Made by a program: the position numbers and the translations under genes. From JAMBLL01 sp964387145 (lineage in GTDB: Bacteria; Actinomycetota; Acidimicrobiia; Spongiisociales; UBA5794), in assembly GCA_964387145.1 (NCBI GenBank), contig CAYLVM010000033.1, positions 1-21,452 of the forward strand: a DNA stretch of 21,452 nt, written 5' to 3'. Shown here piece after piece: positions 1-6,890 of this stretch. The notes beneath the pieces are model-generated. The model worked only from the letters and a program-made list of their open reading frames with translations. It searched no databases and was not told the DNA's origin. Within the stretch, counting starts at the first letter, position 1, and every line of letters starts with the position of its first letter.

Positions 1-67
1 CTGTGCGTGGGATCGTGCCGTACCGGGCTCGCAGGCTCACGGTCCCCCCTCGCTCAAGGTCTCGCGT

Positions 68-87
68 GTCCCCCCTGAAGGGGGGAC
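68..87. repeat. Perfect GC-rich hairpin outside the IS end
   Basis: Arms GTCCCCCC (68-75) and GGGGGGAC (80-87) are perfect complements around a 4-nt TGAA loop. It lies just beyond the presumed IS terminus, downstream of orfB. No T-run follows on either strand, so a terminator role is only possible. The rest of 1-98 shows no gene I can support. Confidence 0.55.
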
Positions 88-129
88 GCTTTACTGGCTG
101 GTTCGCCCTGGGTTTGATGGAGACTGTTT

Positions 130-1032
130 CTATTGGTTTCCAATCGGCTGTTCGGCTCTCCTTTCGGCATGATACGCGTCTTCGTATTCGGCGGGCTGGA
201 TGTCCCGGGTGTACCCGTGTATCCGTTGTGTGTTGTACCAGTGGACCCATCCCAGGGTGGCGAGTTCGACGTCCTCGATGGTGTGCCACGGTCCCTGGTC
301 GGGTCCGTAGATCAGCTCCGCCTTGTACAGGCTGTTCATGCTTTCAGCGAGTGCGTTATCGAGGGCGTCTCCGACCGATCCGATCGAAGGCACGGCGCCG
401 AACTCTTCAAGTCGTTCCGTGTAACGGACACTGGTGTATTGGGATCCTGCGTCTGAATGCGCGATGAGGCCCTCGAGGCGGGTGCCTCGGGATGAGCGTG
501 CCATCTCAAGCGAGTCGAGGACCATTGCAGTCCGCATATGGCCAGCGACCCGCCATCCAACGACACGGCGACTGAATGCGTCGATGATGAAACACACATA
601 CGCGACCCCCTGCCACGTCGCCACATAGGTCAGGTCCGTCACCCAGAGGCGGTTCGGTGCATCGGCTGTGAAGTCCCGGTCCACAAGATCCGGAGGCCTG
701 TCGGCCTTGTCGCCCGGGATGGTGGTGCGGACCCGCCGGGAGCGCTTCACACCCTCGATTCCCAGCTCACCCATGAGGCGAGCGACTTGGTCACGGCCAA
801 TCGTGTGACCGGCACGGCGGGCTGCGATCCACAGTTTCCGGGCCCCATACACCGAATAGTTGGCCTGAAACAGAGCCAACAGGATCGGCATCATCACAGC
901 ATCCCTGGTCGCCCTCGCCGATAGTGGCCGGTTCTTGGCTGCGTAGTAGGTGGAGGTGGCCACCTGCAACGTGGTGCAAATGGGCTCGACCCCGAACTCT
1001 TCCTTGTTGTCGTCGATGAACTTCACGGTCAT
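130..1032 (-). CDS. IS3-family transposase OrfB (DDE integrase core)
   Basis: This 300-residue protein is the catalytic transposase subunit, which cuts and joins the IS ends. It starts with the HTH_21-like segment of IS3 OrfB (about 40-95, including YGARKLW) followed by an rve integrase core. The DDE triad is visible as D133 (WVTDLTYV), D194 (AHSDAGSQY) and E230 (NALAESMNS); D194 and E230 are 35 residues apart, the DD35E spacing. The usual HSDRGSQY motif has Ala for Arg, so activity may be altered, but the triad is intact. Its ATG overlaps the orfA stop (ATGA), so translational coupling is possible instead of, or besides, the frameshifted OrfAB typical of the family. Length is normal. Confidence 0.93.
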   Translation of the reverse strand: MTVKFIDDNKEEFGVEPICTTLQVATSTYYAAKNRPLSARATRDAVMMPILLALFQANYSVYGARKLWIAARRAGHTIGRDQVARLMGELGIEGVKRSRRVRTTIPGDKADRPPDLVDRDFTADAPNRLWVTDLTYVATWQGVAYVCFIIDAFSRRVVGWRVAGHMRTAMVLDSLEMARSSRGTRLEGLIAHSDAGSQYTSVRYTERLEEFGAVPSIGSVGDALDNALAESMNSLYKAELIYGPDQGPWHTIEDVELATLGWVHWYNTQRIHGYTRDIQPAEYEDAYHAERRAEQPIGNQ

Positions 1033-1301
1033 CTGTGTGGGCGGTCGAGCTCCGCCGCAAAGAAAGCCGAAGCCCGCTTCAGGATCTCGTTGGCTCTGCG
1101 CAGCTCCTTGTTCTCCTGCTCCAACGTCTTGATCCGAACCTTGTCCTCACTCGTTGTCCCCGCCGCCTGACCAGAGTCGATGTCTGCTTGCTTGACCCAC
1201 ATGCGCACCGACTCGACGCCGTACCCCAACTGGCCGGCAACCCGCCCCACCGTCCCTTGAGACGTCCCCAACTCCTTACGGAGTTGACGCACCAGACGCA
1301 C
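1029..1301 (-). CDS. IS3-family OrfA (HTH protein), N-terminus probably truncated
   Basis: OrfA recognises the IS ends through a helix-turn-helix domain. Visible here are the HTH_Tnp_1-like segment (GTVGRVAGQLGYGVESVRMWVKQ, residues about 15-37) and a leucine-zipper-like helix (VRIKTLEQENKELRRANEILKRASAFFAAELD) that normally mediates oligomerisation. Family members usually begin with a YPPEFRERAVRLVR-type stretch. Here only VRLVRQLRKELG remains, the first in-frame start is a GTG, and the frame is closed by a TAG about 21 nt further upstream. I read this as loss of roughly 8-12 N-terminal residues, with an unusual GTG start as the alternative. It overlaps orfB by 4 nt. Confidence 0.8.
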   Translation of the reverse strand: MRLVRQLRKELGTSQGTVGRVAGQLGYGVESVRMWVKQADIDSGQAAGTTSEDKVRIKTLEQENKELRRANEILKRASAFFAAELDRPHR

Positions 1302-1731
1302 CGTTGGAGCAATGGACAGTCCAGGGACGGGGCCTTTCTACCCGGCTCCTATCAGGTCACATCCACTCACTAGCAAGTGCAACAACAGGAGCCCCGGGCC
1401 GGTGGACAGATCTCCTTAAAGGCAACACAGCCCAGGACATAAACGGGTCACACCGGCCACGGGGACTTCTGCCCACCCATTATCCCTGGACACAAGACCG
1501 TCACATTCTGTATCGAAAACATGCAGGTCCCCACACCGCGAAACCGTTGGGGTTCCTGGCCTAACGGGCAATCAACCCGGCTCAGGTCGCGGATCAAGGT
1601 TGAAAGGTGGATGGCGGTGCTACGGTGCAGCCTCACATCGAAAACGAGCAGCTCCCAACGCTGCGAAACCCATGCGCCCACGGCACCTGCCCATCGGCGT
1701 GTGGCGCTGACCAACACGAGGACGGGGAAAC
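1302..1731. other. Gene-free junction of 430 bases, possible mobile-element debris
   Basis: No ORF here has a recognisable product, a ribosome binding site or a family-like length. The stretch starts where orfA lost its N-terminus. The segment from about 1310 to 1362 (containing GGCTCCTATCAGGTCAC) resembles terminal regions of other actinobacterial insertion sequences from memory, but I cannot name one. The plus-strand frame near 1482-1540 (PGHKTVTFCIEN) faintly resembles a transposase C-terminal beta-strand and then loses similarity. Its end holds the leader of the lipoprotein gene at 1732. Confidence 0.4.
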
Positions 1732-2979
1732 ATGAAGATGATCCAACGCATCGGTATTGGAGTGGCAGTCACGCTTATCGCCGCTGCGTGCTCGAGTAGT
1801 TCCGACTCCGGCACACCTAACACAACGGTCACCACCGTGACGACCACCACCACCGAGGTGCCCAGCACGACGACCACCGCGCCACCGGAAACGACAACGA
1901 CGACGGAGCCACCCATCACCGACGACGCCCAGGCACTTCTCGACATGGTGAACGCCGCCATGGGCGACGAGACCTCGTTCCTGAGCACCGGTACCGCGTC
2001 GTTCCTCGATGCTGCCGACACCGATACCGAGTACGTCTCTGCGGTGATGACAGGGGGCCAATCCTCCCAGAGCAATAGCTGGATCATGACGACCCTCACC
2101 ATCGAGACGGGTGATCTCGCAGGCACCGTCCAGTTCGAGGTGCGCAGGATCGACGGCACGAAGTACACCCAGAACCCGTTCACCGGTGACTGGAAAGCCA
2201 AAGCCGAGTCCGATCCGAACCCCATCACCGACATTCTCAACGGGGAACTCGTGCTGGCCGACCCGACCGCCGTCGAGACTCCCGGTGGCTACACGATCTC
2301 GGGGTCCTTCCCTCCGGACCCTTCCAACGACCTCATCGAGATCACCGTCAATTCTCGAACCCTGACCGTTTCGACACTCACCACCTATCAGACCGATCCC
2401 CGTGGTGACCTGACCGGACTCGTGCCTCCCGGCGACGGGGACATCACCACGATCACCACGTGGGACTTCGGTGACTATGGCATCGACCTGGCGCCCCCAC
2501 TGACACCGCCCCAGGACATGGCAACGGCTGTGACCCGATTCAATGACGGTGCTTTCACCATTCAGATCCCAACTTCGTGGAACGAGGCGACGGCCGAAGA
2601 GATCGCCAACGCGGGGCTCGAGGTGGACCGCGCCTGGGGAAGCGAGGACGGCATCATCGTGATGGTCGTCACCGACGACCTCGTCGAGCTCAACATCGGG
2701 GCAACCAGCCTCGAGGAGTACGTCGCACTCATCTCGAACGAGGCTCTCGCAGACACCGACATCCAAGACACGGTCTTGACCAACAACCTGCAAGGTGTGC
2801 CAATCGCCATGGTGCTCGGCACGATCGGGGACTCCGGCGAACGCCGCTATGTACGTCTGCTGTCGGTTCAGGACGACATCATCGCCACGAACATCACGAT
2901 CGTCGGCCCGGCGGATGCCGTCGAAGAGAACATCGACGCGGTCATGTTCCTCCTCAACTCGCTGCTATTCGACACCTGA
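1732..2979 (+). CDS. Thr-rich lipoprotein of unknown function
   Basis: The 415-residue product has a short basic start, a hydrophobic core and a lipobox-like IAAAC, so C20 is the likely lipidated residue and the protein should sit on the outer face of the membrane. Residues about 29-65 form a Thr/Pro linker with many consecutive Thr, which places the rest away from the membrane. Residues 70-260 look beta-rich and may be related to LppX/LprG-like lipoproteins, and the C-terminal part beginning FTIQIPTSWNE (about 268 onward) has the look of a PsbP/DUF1795-like domain; both comparisons are weak. The chosen ATG follows GACGGGGAAAC. A second ATG two codons later would change little. It stands alone between the IS junction and the peroxiredoxin gene. 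No function is assigned. Confidence 0.85.
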   Translation: MKMIQRIGIGVAVTLIAAACSSSSDSGTPNTTVTTVTTTTTEVPSTTTTAPPETTTTTEPPITDDAQALLDMVNAAMGDETSFLSTGTASFLDAADTDTEYVSAVMTGGQSSQSNSWIMTTLTIETGDLAGTVQFEVRRIDGTKYTQNPFTGDWKAKAESDPNPITDILNGELVLADPTAVETPGGYTISGSFPPDPSNDLIEITVNSRTLTVSTLTTYQTDPRGDLTGLVPPGDGDITTITTWDFGDYGIDLAPPLTPPQDMATAVTRFNDGAFTIQIPTSWNEATAEEIANAGLEVDRAWGSEDGIIVMVVTDDLVELNIGATSLEEYVALISNEALADTDIQDTVLTNNLQGVPIAMVLGTIGDSGERRYVRLLSVQDDIIATNITIVGPADAVEENIDAVMFLLNSLLFDT

Positions 2980-3060
2980 CCCGAACGGCCCGAGCACTGC
3001 ATTCCACTGCCTTTCCAAGTGCCGGGAACGCGCGAGAAGGTGGGTTCAGTTGCCCGATTG

Positions 3061-3153
3061 ACAGTTCACAGATCACAGTTCACAGTCAGAAACTCGGAGC
3101 ACTCTCGAACGCTCGGGTTTTTCCGGTGGACGGTAAATGGTAAACGGAGAACT
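3061..3153. repeat. Heptad repeat locus 1 (between lipoprotein and peroxiredoxin)
   Basis: From 3061 the sequence steps in 7-base units: ACAGTTC, ACAGATC, ACAGTTC, then the partial unit ACAGTCA. About 40 bases on, a second 7-base pattern appears (ACGGTAA, ATGGTAA, ACGGAGA at 3130-3150). The first class recurs at three other gene borders in this window. No ORF uses it. The flanking bases 2980-3060 and 3154-3215 show nothing else I can name. Confidence 0.8.
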
Positions 3154-3233
3154 TCCCCCCTCCGCTGATTCTCGTACTCCGCCATACCCGTCTCGTATAC
3201 ACTTTTGGTAACCCCACCGATCAGGAGAGACCC

Positions 3234-3695
3234 ATGACCCTCGCCACAGGCACCCCAGCACCCGACTTCACGCTCATCGACCAGAACAAGGAAGAAGTAT
3301 CCCTCGATGCGCTCAAGGGCAGCAAGGCCCTGATCGTGTTCATCCCGTTCCCGTTCACTGGACACTGCGACAACGAAGCGTGCGCGATCCGTGACGGATT
3401 GGGAGAGCTCAGCTCGATGGACGCCAAGGTCGTCGTCATCACGACGCACGCCGTTCCCACGAACGCCAAGTGGGCTGCCGAGAACGCGTTCACGTTCCCG
3501 GTCCTCGCCGACTACTGGCCACACGGCGAGACAACCCAGGCCTACGGAGCGTTCAACGACGTGACCGGAAGTGCGAACCGCGTCAGCTACGTGCTCGACG
3601 CCGACGGGGTCATCCGCAACGTGATCGCGACGGATTCGCTCGGCACACCCCGCGAGTACGAGCTCTACAACGAGGCACTTGCTGCCATCGGCTGA
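3234..3695 (+). CDS. Peroxiredoxin, AhpE-like (AhpC/TSA family)
   Basis: A 153-residue thiol peroxidase that should reduce hydrogen peroxide, organic peroxides or peroxynitrite in the cytoplasm. The thioredoxin-fold peroxiredoxin motif is FPFPFTGHC, with peroxidatic C45. Similarity to mycobacterial AhpE extends through FTFPVLADYWPHGETTQAYGAFN (about 84-106) and the C-terminus. A second cysteine, C50 (HCDNEAC), lies five residues after C45; that +5 spacing is the PrxQ/BCP arrangement for a resolving cysteine, whereas mycobacterial AhpE has no cysteine there. This suggests an intramolecular disulfide cycle. The ATG has a good AGGAGAG site seven bases upstream. The gene stands alone and converges on regX3. 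Confidence 0.93.
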   Translation: MTLATGTPAPDFTLIDQNKEEVSLDALKGSKALIVFIPFPFTGHCDNEACAIRDGLGELSSMDAKVVVITTHAVPTNAKWAAENAFTFPVLADYWPHGETTQAYGAFNDVTGSANRVSYVLDADGVIRNVIATDSLGTPREYELYNEALAAIG

Positions 3696-3722
3696 AGCGA
3701 CGAGAACGACGATCGGCCGGGG

Positions 3723-4397
3723 TCACCCCTCGAGCCGATATCCAACCCCCCGTATCGTCAGGATGCGGGGGGTTGCTTCATGTGTTTCGAGTTTCCGGCG
3801 CAGGCGACGGATGTGCTGGTCGAGGCTCTTCGTGTCCCCCCAGTCCATGCCCCAGACCTCTTCGAGCAACCAATCGCGAGTCACGACCCGTCCCGCCCGT
3901 TCCATGAGCATCGACATGACCTCGAACTCCTTGCGTGGCAGATCGAAGGTCGTCCCCGACACGATGAGCTGATAGCGTCCGACGTCGAGCGACACGTTCC
4001 CGAGCGTCACGATCTCGGAGCCCTCCTCGGTCTTCGTGCCACCGGAACGACGTCCAACGGCACGGATCCTTGCGATCAACTCGCGCACCGAGTACGGCTT
4101 TGTCAGGTAGTCGTCGGCACCGAGTTCAAGGGCGGCGACGACGTCCGACTCGCCGTCTTTGGCCGACACGACGATGACGGGGATACCCGAGTCGCGTCGG
4201 ATGGCCCCGAGCACATCGAGTCCAGAGACCGACGGCAACATGAGATCGAGCAGCACAACGTCGTACTCTCCGTCCCGGAACACCCGGATGGCTTCGCGCC
4301 CATCTCCAACAGCGTCCGTCTCGATCCCCTCGACCTCGAGCGCCACCGTGAGCGCATCCACGTACGCCGGTTCGTCCTCGACGATCAGCACCCTCAT
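3723..4397 (-). CDS. regX3: OmpR-family response regulator, RegX3/PhoP-like
   Basis: A 224-residue two-domain regulator. The receiver domain (1-115) has the acidic pocket E7/D8, phosphorylation site D51 (VLLDLMLP), switch residue S78 and K100 (LTKPYS). The C-terminal winged-helix domain (about 128-222) ends with RILTIRGVGYRLEG, the classic DNA-binding wing. Its start codon overlaps the stop of the kinase gene (ATGA), with GAGGAG just upstream inside the kinase end, so the two are translationally coupled. Kinase-before-regulator order and the neighbouring pst genes match the actinobacterial SenX3-RegX3 phosphate system. It most likely binds the repeats at 5661-5715. The name rests on similarity and context. 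Confidence 0.92.
   Translation of the reverse strand: MRVLIVEDEPAYVDALTVALEVEGIETDAVGDGREAIRVFRDGEYDVVLLDLMLPSVSGLDVLGAIRRDSGIPVIVVSAKDGESDVVAALELGADDYLTKPYSVRELIARIRAVGRRSGGTKTEEGSEIVTLGNVSLDVGRYQLIVSGTTFDLPRKEFEVMSMLMERAGRVVTRDWLLEEVWGMDWGDTKSLDQHIRRLRRKLETHEATPRILTIRGVGYRLEG
3743..3775. terminator. Strong hairpin inside the 3' end of the response-regulator gene
   Basis: Arms 3743-3756 and 3762-3775 form 14 pairs (one G-T) around a 5-nt loop, with six consecutive G-C pairs. The hairpin falls in the codons for the conserved RILTIRGVGYRLEG end of the regulator, 48 bases beyond the stop of the convergent peroxiredoxin gene. It could stop the incoming peroxiredoxin transcript. No T-run follows, so this is uncertain. 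Confidence 0.4.
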
Positions 4398-5635
4398 CGC
4401 TGCTCCTCGAGTATCACGGGCAGACAGATCGTGAACGTGGAGCCGACACCGACGGTCGAGTCAACCTGCACAGAGCCGCCATGGGCGACGACGACGTTGC
4501 GCACGATCGACAGGCCAAGCCCCGTACCACCGGACTGCCGGCTCCTCGCCCGATCGACACGGAAGAAACGCTCGAAGACACGATCGGTGTACCGCTCGGG
4601 GATACCGATACCTGTGTCCTGCACCTCGATGGTCACGGTATCTCCTTCGACCTGTGCCCGGATCCACACGACTCCCCTGCCATCTTCCTTGGCTGCGGTG
4701 TAGGTGATCGCGTTGTCGAGGAGGTTCCGTACGGCCGACACGACCTGGCCGCGATCGGCGAGGATCGAGGCATCGTCGATCCTCCCGACTCTGATCTCGA
4801 TGGCCTTGTCCTTGGCACGTGCACGAACGAACTCTGTGGCCTCGTCGAGGACGCTTGCAACCGACTGCGATGTGAACTCCCCATCGAAGGACTCGGTCTC
4901 AGCAAGCTGCAAGACATCTCCAACCAGCCGACCCATCCGAAGGGCCTCAGACTGCAGCCGCCGTGTCAACGCCGAACGTTGCCCCTCGTCACGCACCTCA
5001 CCGATGGTCTCTGCAAGAATCGCGATTGCTCCGAGTGGTGTCTTCAACTCATGGCTGGCGTTCGCAACGAAATCCGTGCGCATCGTCGCGATTCGTCTCT
5101 CCATCGTGACATCATCGATGTAGATCACGACGGCATCGGTGACGTCCCCGTCCAACCCGACGACGGTGACCTCGAGGACGCACAGATCGGGCACGTGGAC
5201 CTCGACCTCGAACGTCTCATCCTCACCCGTCACGACAACCCGGGATGCCGCTGCACTGAGCCGGGTCTGCAACGCCGCACCGTCCCCCGGCCCGTCGAAG
5301 AGCTGCTCGGCGCGCGCGTTGACGAACGTGACCGTCCCGGCCGAATCGGTGAGCACCACACCCGCGGTCGATCGCTCCAACGCGGCACTCCAGACCGCTG
5401 CCTCAGCGTGGGCCTCGCTGAGCTCGTTGCTGAGTTGCACGACCCTGTCCGTGATCGCTGGACCGGCATCTTGGACCCCGAGAGCAGCCGCTACAGACTG
5501 CACCGTGCGTTCAGCAGCTTGTGTCCTGCGCCATTGAACGGCGAGGACGATCAACACGGCGATGAGCACGACGATGAGGGCAGCTATCAGAGCGGGCATC
5601 ACGGCGACTATAGGAAGAGCAGAGGCCGTCGCCAC
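4394..5635 (-). CDS. senX3: Phosphate-sensing histidine kinase, SenX3/PhoR-like
   Basis: A 413-residue membrane sensor kinase. It has one N-terminal hydrophobic span (about 7-33), a PAS-like domain (about 85-175), a HisKA domain with H195 (NASHELKTP), and a HATPase_c domain with N-box RNLLDNA (303-309), G1 box DTGIG (340-344), F-box and G2 box GGTGLGLSI. With no sizeable extracellular domain, it probably senses phosphate through the Pst-PhoU complex, as known for SenX3/PhoR proteins. The GTG start at 5635 has no clear Shine-Dalgarno site; an ATG at 5599 would still keep the membrane span nearly whole. It is transcribed divergently from pstS and shares the PHO-box region. Confidence 0.92.
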   Translation of the reverse strand: MATASALPIVAVMPALIAALIVVLIAVLIVLAVQWRRTQAAERTVQSVAAALGVQDAGPAITDRVVQLSNELSEAHAEAAVWSAALERSTAGVVLTDSAGTVTFVNARAEQLFDGPGDGAALQTRLSAAASRVVVTGEDETFEVEVHVPDLCVLEVTVVGLDGDVTDAVVIYIDDVTMERRIATMRTDFVANASHELKTPLGAIAILAETIGEVRDEGQRSALTRRLQSEALRMGRLVGDVLQLAETESFDGEFTSQSVASVLDEATEFVRARAKDKAIEIRVGRIDDASILADRGQVVSAVRNLLDNAITYTAAKEDGRGVVWIRAQVEGDTVTIEVQDTGIGIPERYTDRVFERFFRVDRARSRQSGGTGLGLSIVRNVVVAHGGSVQVDSTVGVGSTFTICLPVILEEQR

Positions 5636-5660
5636 AGCCGAAACAGCGACATCCCCAAGT

Positions 5661-5715
5661 GTTCACCTTCCGTTCACCTTGCCATGGCCTACCGGTCAAC
5701 TCCGGTTCGTAACTT
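5661..5715. promoter_or_regulatory. PHO box: phased 11-bp direct repeats upstream of pstS
   Basis: GTTCACCTTCC (5661) and GTTCACCTTGC (5672) are near-identical 11-bp repeats matching the Streptomyces PhoP direct-repeat units. After one non-matching 11-bp unit (5683), two degenerate units follow in the same register: GGTCAACTCCG (5694) and GTTCGTAACTT (5705). The site lies between divergent senX3 and pstS and may control both. Confidence 0.88.
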
Positions 5716-5720
5716 GCCGG

Positions 5721-5726
5721 TATCAC
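5721..5726 (+). promoter_or_regulatory. Candidate -10 box of pstS
   Basis: TATCAC sits 5 bases after the last PHO-box unit, so the regulator would occupy the -35 position, as in activated Pho promoters that lack a good -35. The predicted leader is about 50 nt and contains AAGGAG just before the pstS ATG. Confidence 0.4.
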
Positions 5727-5786
5727 GCCGTGCGAAGTCGGGGATGCCCCGAACACACACGACACGTTCATCAAGGAGAACACTGA

Positions 5787-6821
5787 ATGAGTACGCAACT
5801 CAAGATCGCAGCGATGGGCGCTGCGATCGCTCTGGTAGCCGCAGCCTGCGCCTCGGCTTCCGGCGAGACAACCACGACCACCGCCGCTGCCGGTGGTGCG
5901 TCTCAGGGTGCCCTGGTCGGGACCGTCGCGATCTCCGGATCGTCGACCGTCGAACCCGTCTCTGCACTCAACGCTGAAGCTTTCCGAAACATCAACTCTG
6001 AGGTCGGCATCTCGGTCGAAGGACCAGGTACCGGCGACGGATTCAAGAAGTTCTGCGCCGGCGAAACCGACGTCTCCGATGCGTCCCGCCAGATCAAGGA
6101 CAAGGAGGTCGAGGCGTGTGCCGCCTCCGGCATCGAGTTCATCGAACTGCGTTTCGCGATCGATGGCCTTTCGGTCCTCACCTCGACGAAAAACGACCAG
6201 ATCTCGTGTCTCAGCTTCCCCGACCTCTACGCCCTTCTCGGTCCCGAGTCGATCGGCTTCCGCAACTGGAGCGATGCCGATGCCCTGGCCGCCGAGATCG
6301 GTGCCGCGAACGCACCGTACCCCGACGCAGACCTCGTCGTCACGGCGCCTGGTGAGGAATCCGGAACCTATGACTCGTTCGTCGAGCTGGTCCTCGAGGA
6401 CATTGCAGACGAGCGTGGCGAGGATGCCGTGACCCGACCCGACTACACGGCGTCGGCCAACGACAACGTGATCATCGAAGGGATCGCCGGCAGCGACACG
6501 TCCCTCGGGTGGGTCGGCTACGCGTTCTACCTCGCAAACCAGGACCGTGTCAAGGCCCTCGGGGTCGACGGTGGGGACGGATGCGTTTCCCCAACACCCG
6601 AAACGATCGCAAGCGGCGACTACCCCATCTCGCGGCCGCTCTTCGTCTACGTCAACGCAGCAAAGGCAGAGACGAACCCTGCCCTTGTCGAGTACGTCAA
6701 CTTCTATCTGTCCGACACAGGACTCGCGAACATCGACAAGGCCGGGTACGTGCGCCTCGCCGAGTATGCACCGGTACGCGACATCTGGGAGAGTCGCACG
6801 ACAGGCAAGAACGAGTACTAG
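5787..6821 (+). CDS. pstS: Phosphate ABC transporter substrate-binding lipoprotein PstS
   Basis: A 344-residue high-affinity phosphate-binding protein. The N-terminus carries a lipoprotein signal ending in AAAC (C21), followed by a Thr/Ala linker, so it is tethered outside the membrane. Phosphate-loop motifs of the PBP_like/PstS family are visible: SGSSTVEP (50-57), GPGTGDGFKKFC (79-90), DVSDASR (95-101) and ESGTYDSF (191-198). The ATG has AAGGAG nine bases upstream. It is the first gene of the pst operon, behind the PHO box, and is separated from pstC by a strong hairpin. Confidence 0.96.
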   Translation: MSTQLKIAAMGAAIALVAAACASASGETTTTTAAAGGASQGALVGTVAISGSSTVEPVSALNAEAFRNINSEVGISVEGPGTGDGFKKFCAGETDVSDASRQIKDKEVEACAASGIEFIELRFAIDGLSVLTSTKNDQISCLSFPDLYALLGPESIGFRNWSDADALAAEIGAANAPYPDADLVVTAPGEESGTYDSFVELVLEDIADERGEDAVTRPDYTASANDNVIIEGIAGSDTSLGWVGYAFYLANQDRVKALGVDGGDGCVSPTPETIASGDYPISRPLFVYVNAAKAETNPALVEYVNFYLSDTGLANIDKAGYVRLAEYAPVRDIWESRTTGKNEY

Positions 6822-6831
6822 AGCATCCAAC

Positions 6832-6868
6832 AGGGAGAGGGCGGGCAGCGATGACCCACCCTCTCCCT
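6832..6868 (+). terminator. Hairpin between pstS and pstC (attenuator or mRNA-stability stem)
   Basis: Arms 6832-6845 and 6855-6868 pair at 13 of 14 positions (one C-A mismatch) around a 9-nt loop. It begins 10 bases after the pstS stop. No T-run follows, so partial termination or 3'-end protection of the pstS message is more likely than full termination. This fits the need for more PstS than PstCAB. Confidence 0.7.
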
Positions 6869-6890
6869 CTGATCTGAGCCGGTACACGCC

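Larger units (their letters stand above)
99..1322 (-). mobile_element. IS3-family insertion sequence, orfA-side end missing or unclear
   Basis: Two overlapping minus-strand ORFs (orfA 1029-1301, orfB 130-1032) have the usual IS3 layout. After the orfB stop, the minus strand reads a short tail with the pattern AGTCTCC...AACCCAGGGCGAACCA, which looks like the terminal inverted repeat of actinobacterial IS3 elements; I place that end near position 99. I could not find a matching repeat beyond orfA, and orfA lacks its usual first residues, so the other boundary at about 1322 is only the point where the reading frame opens after a stop codon. No target-site duplication could be confirmed. The element may be truncated or joined to other DNA at that side. 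Confidence 0.7.

Noticed and set aside
1304..1799. Small open frames in the IS junction
   Set aside because: None has a ribosome site, a known domain or a plausible length. I kept the region as non-coding.
1633..2793. 386-codon minus-strand open frame
   Set aside because: It is antisense to the lipoprotein gene, which has a signal peptide, lipobox and ribosome site.
3061..3088. Heptads with GTTCACA as RegX3/PhoP boxes
   Set aside because: The core resembles GTTCACC, but the step is 7 bases, not 11, and flanking genes are not phosphate-related at all loci.
4481..5977. 498-codon plus-strand open frame
   Set aside because: It is antisense to the histidine kinase, crosses the PHO box and runs into pstS; a shadow.
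5511..6887. 458-codon minus-strand open frame
   Set aside because: It is antisense to pstS and its promoter region. Composition is atypical and no motif is visible.
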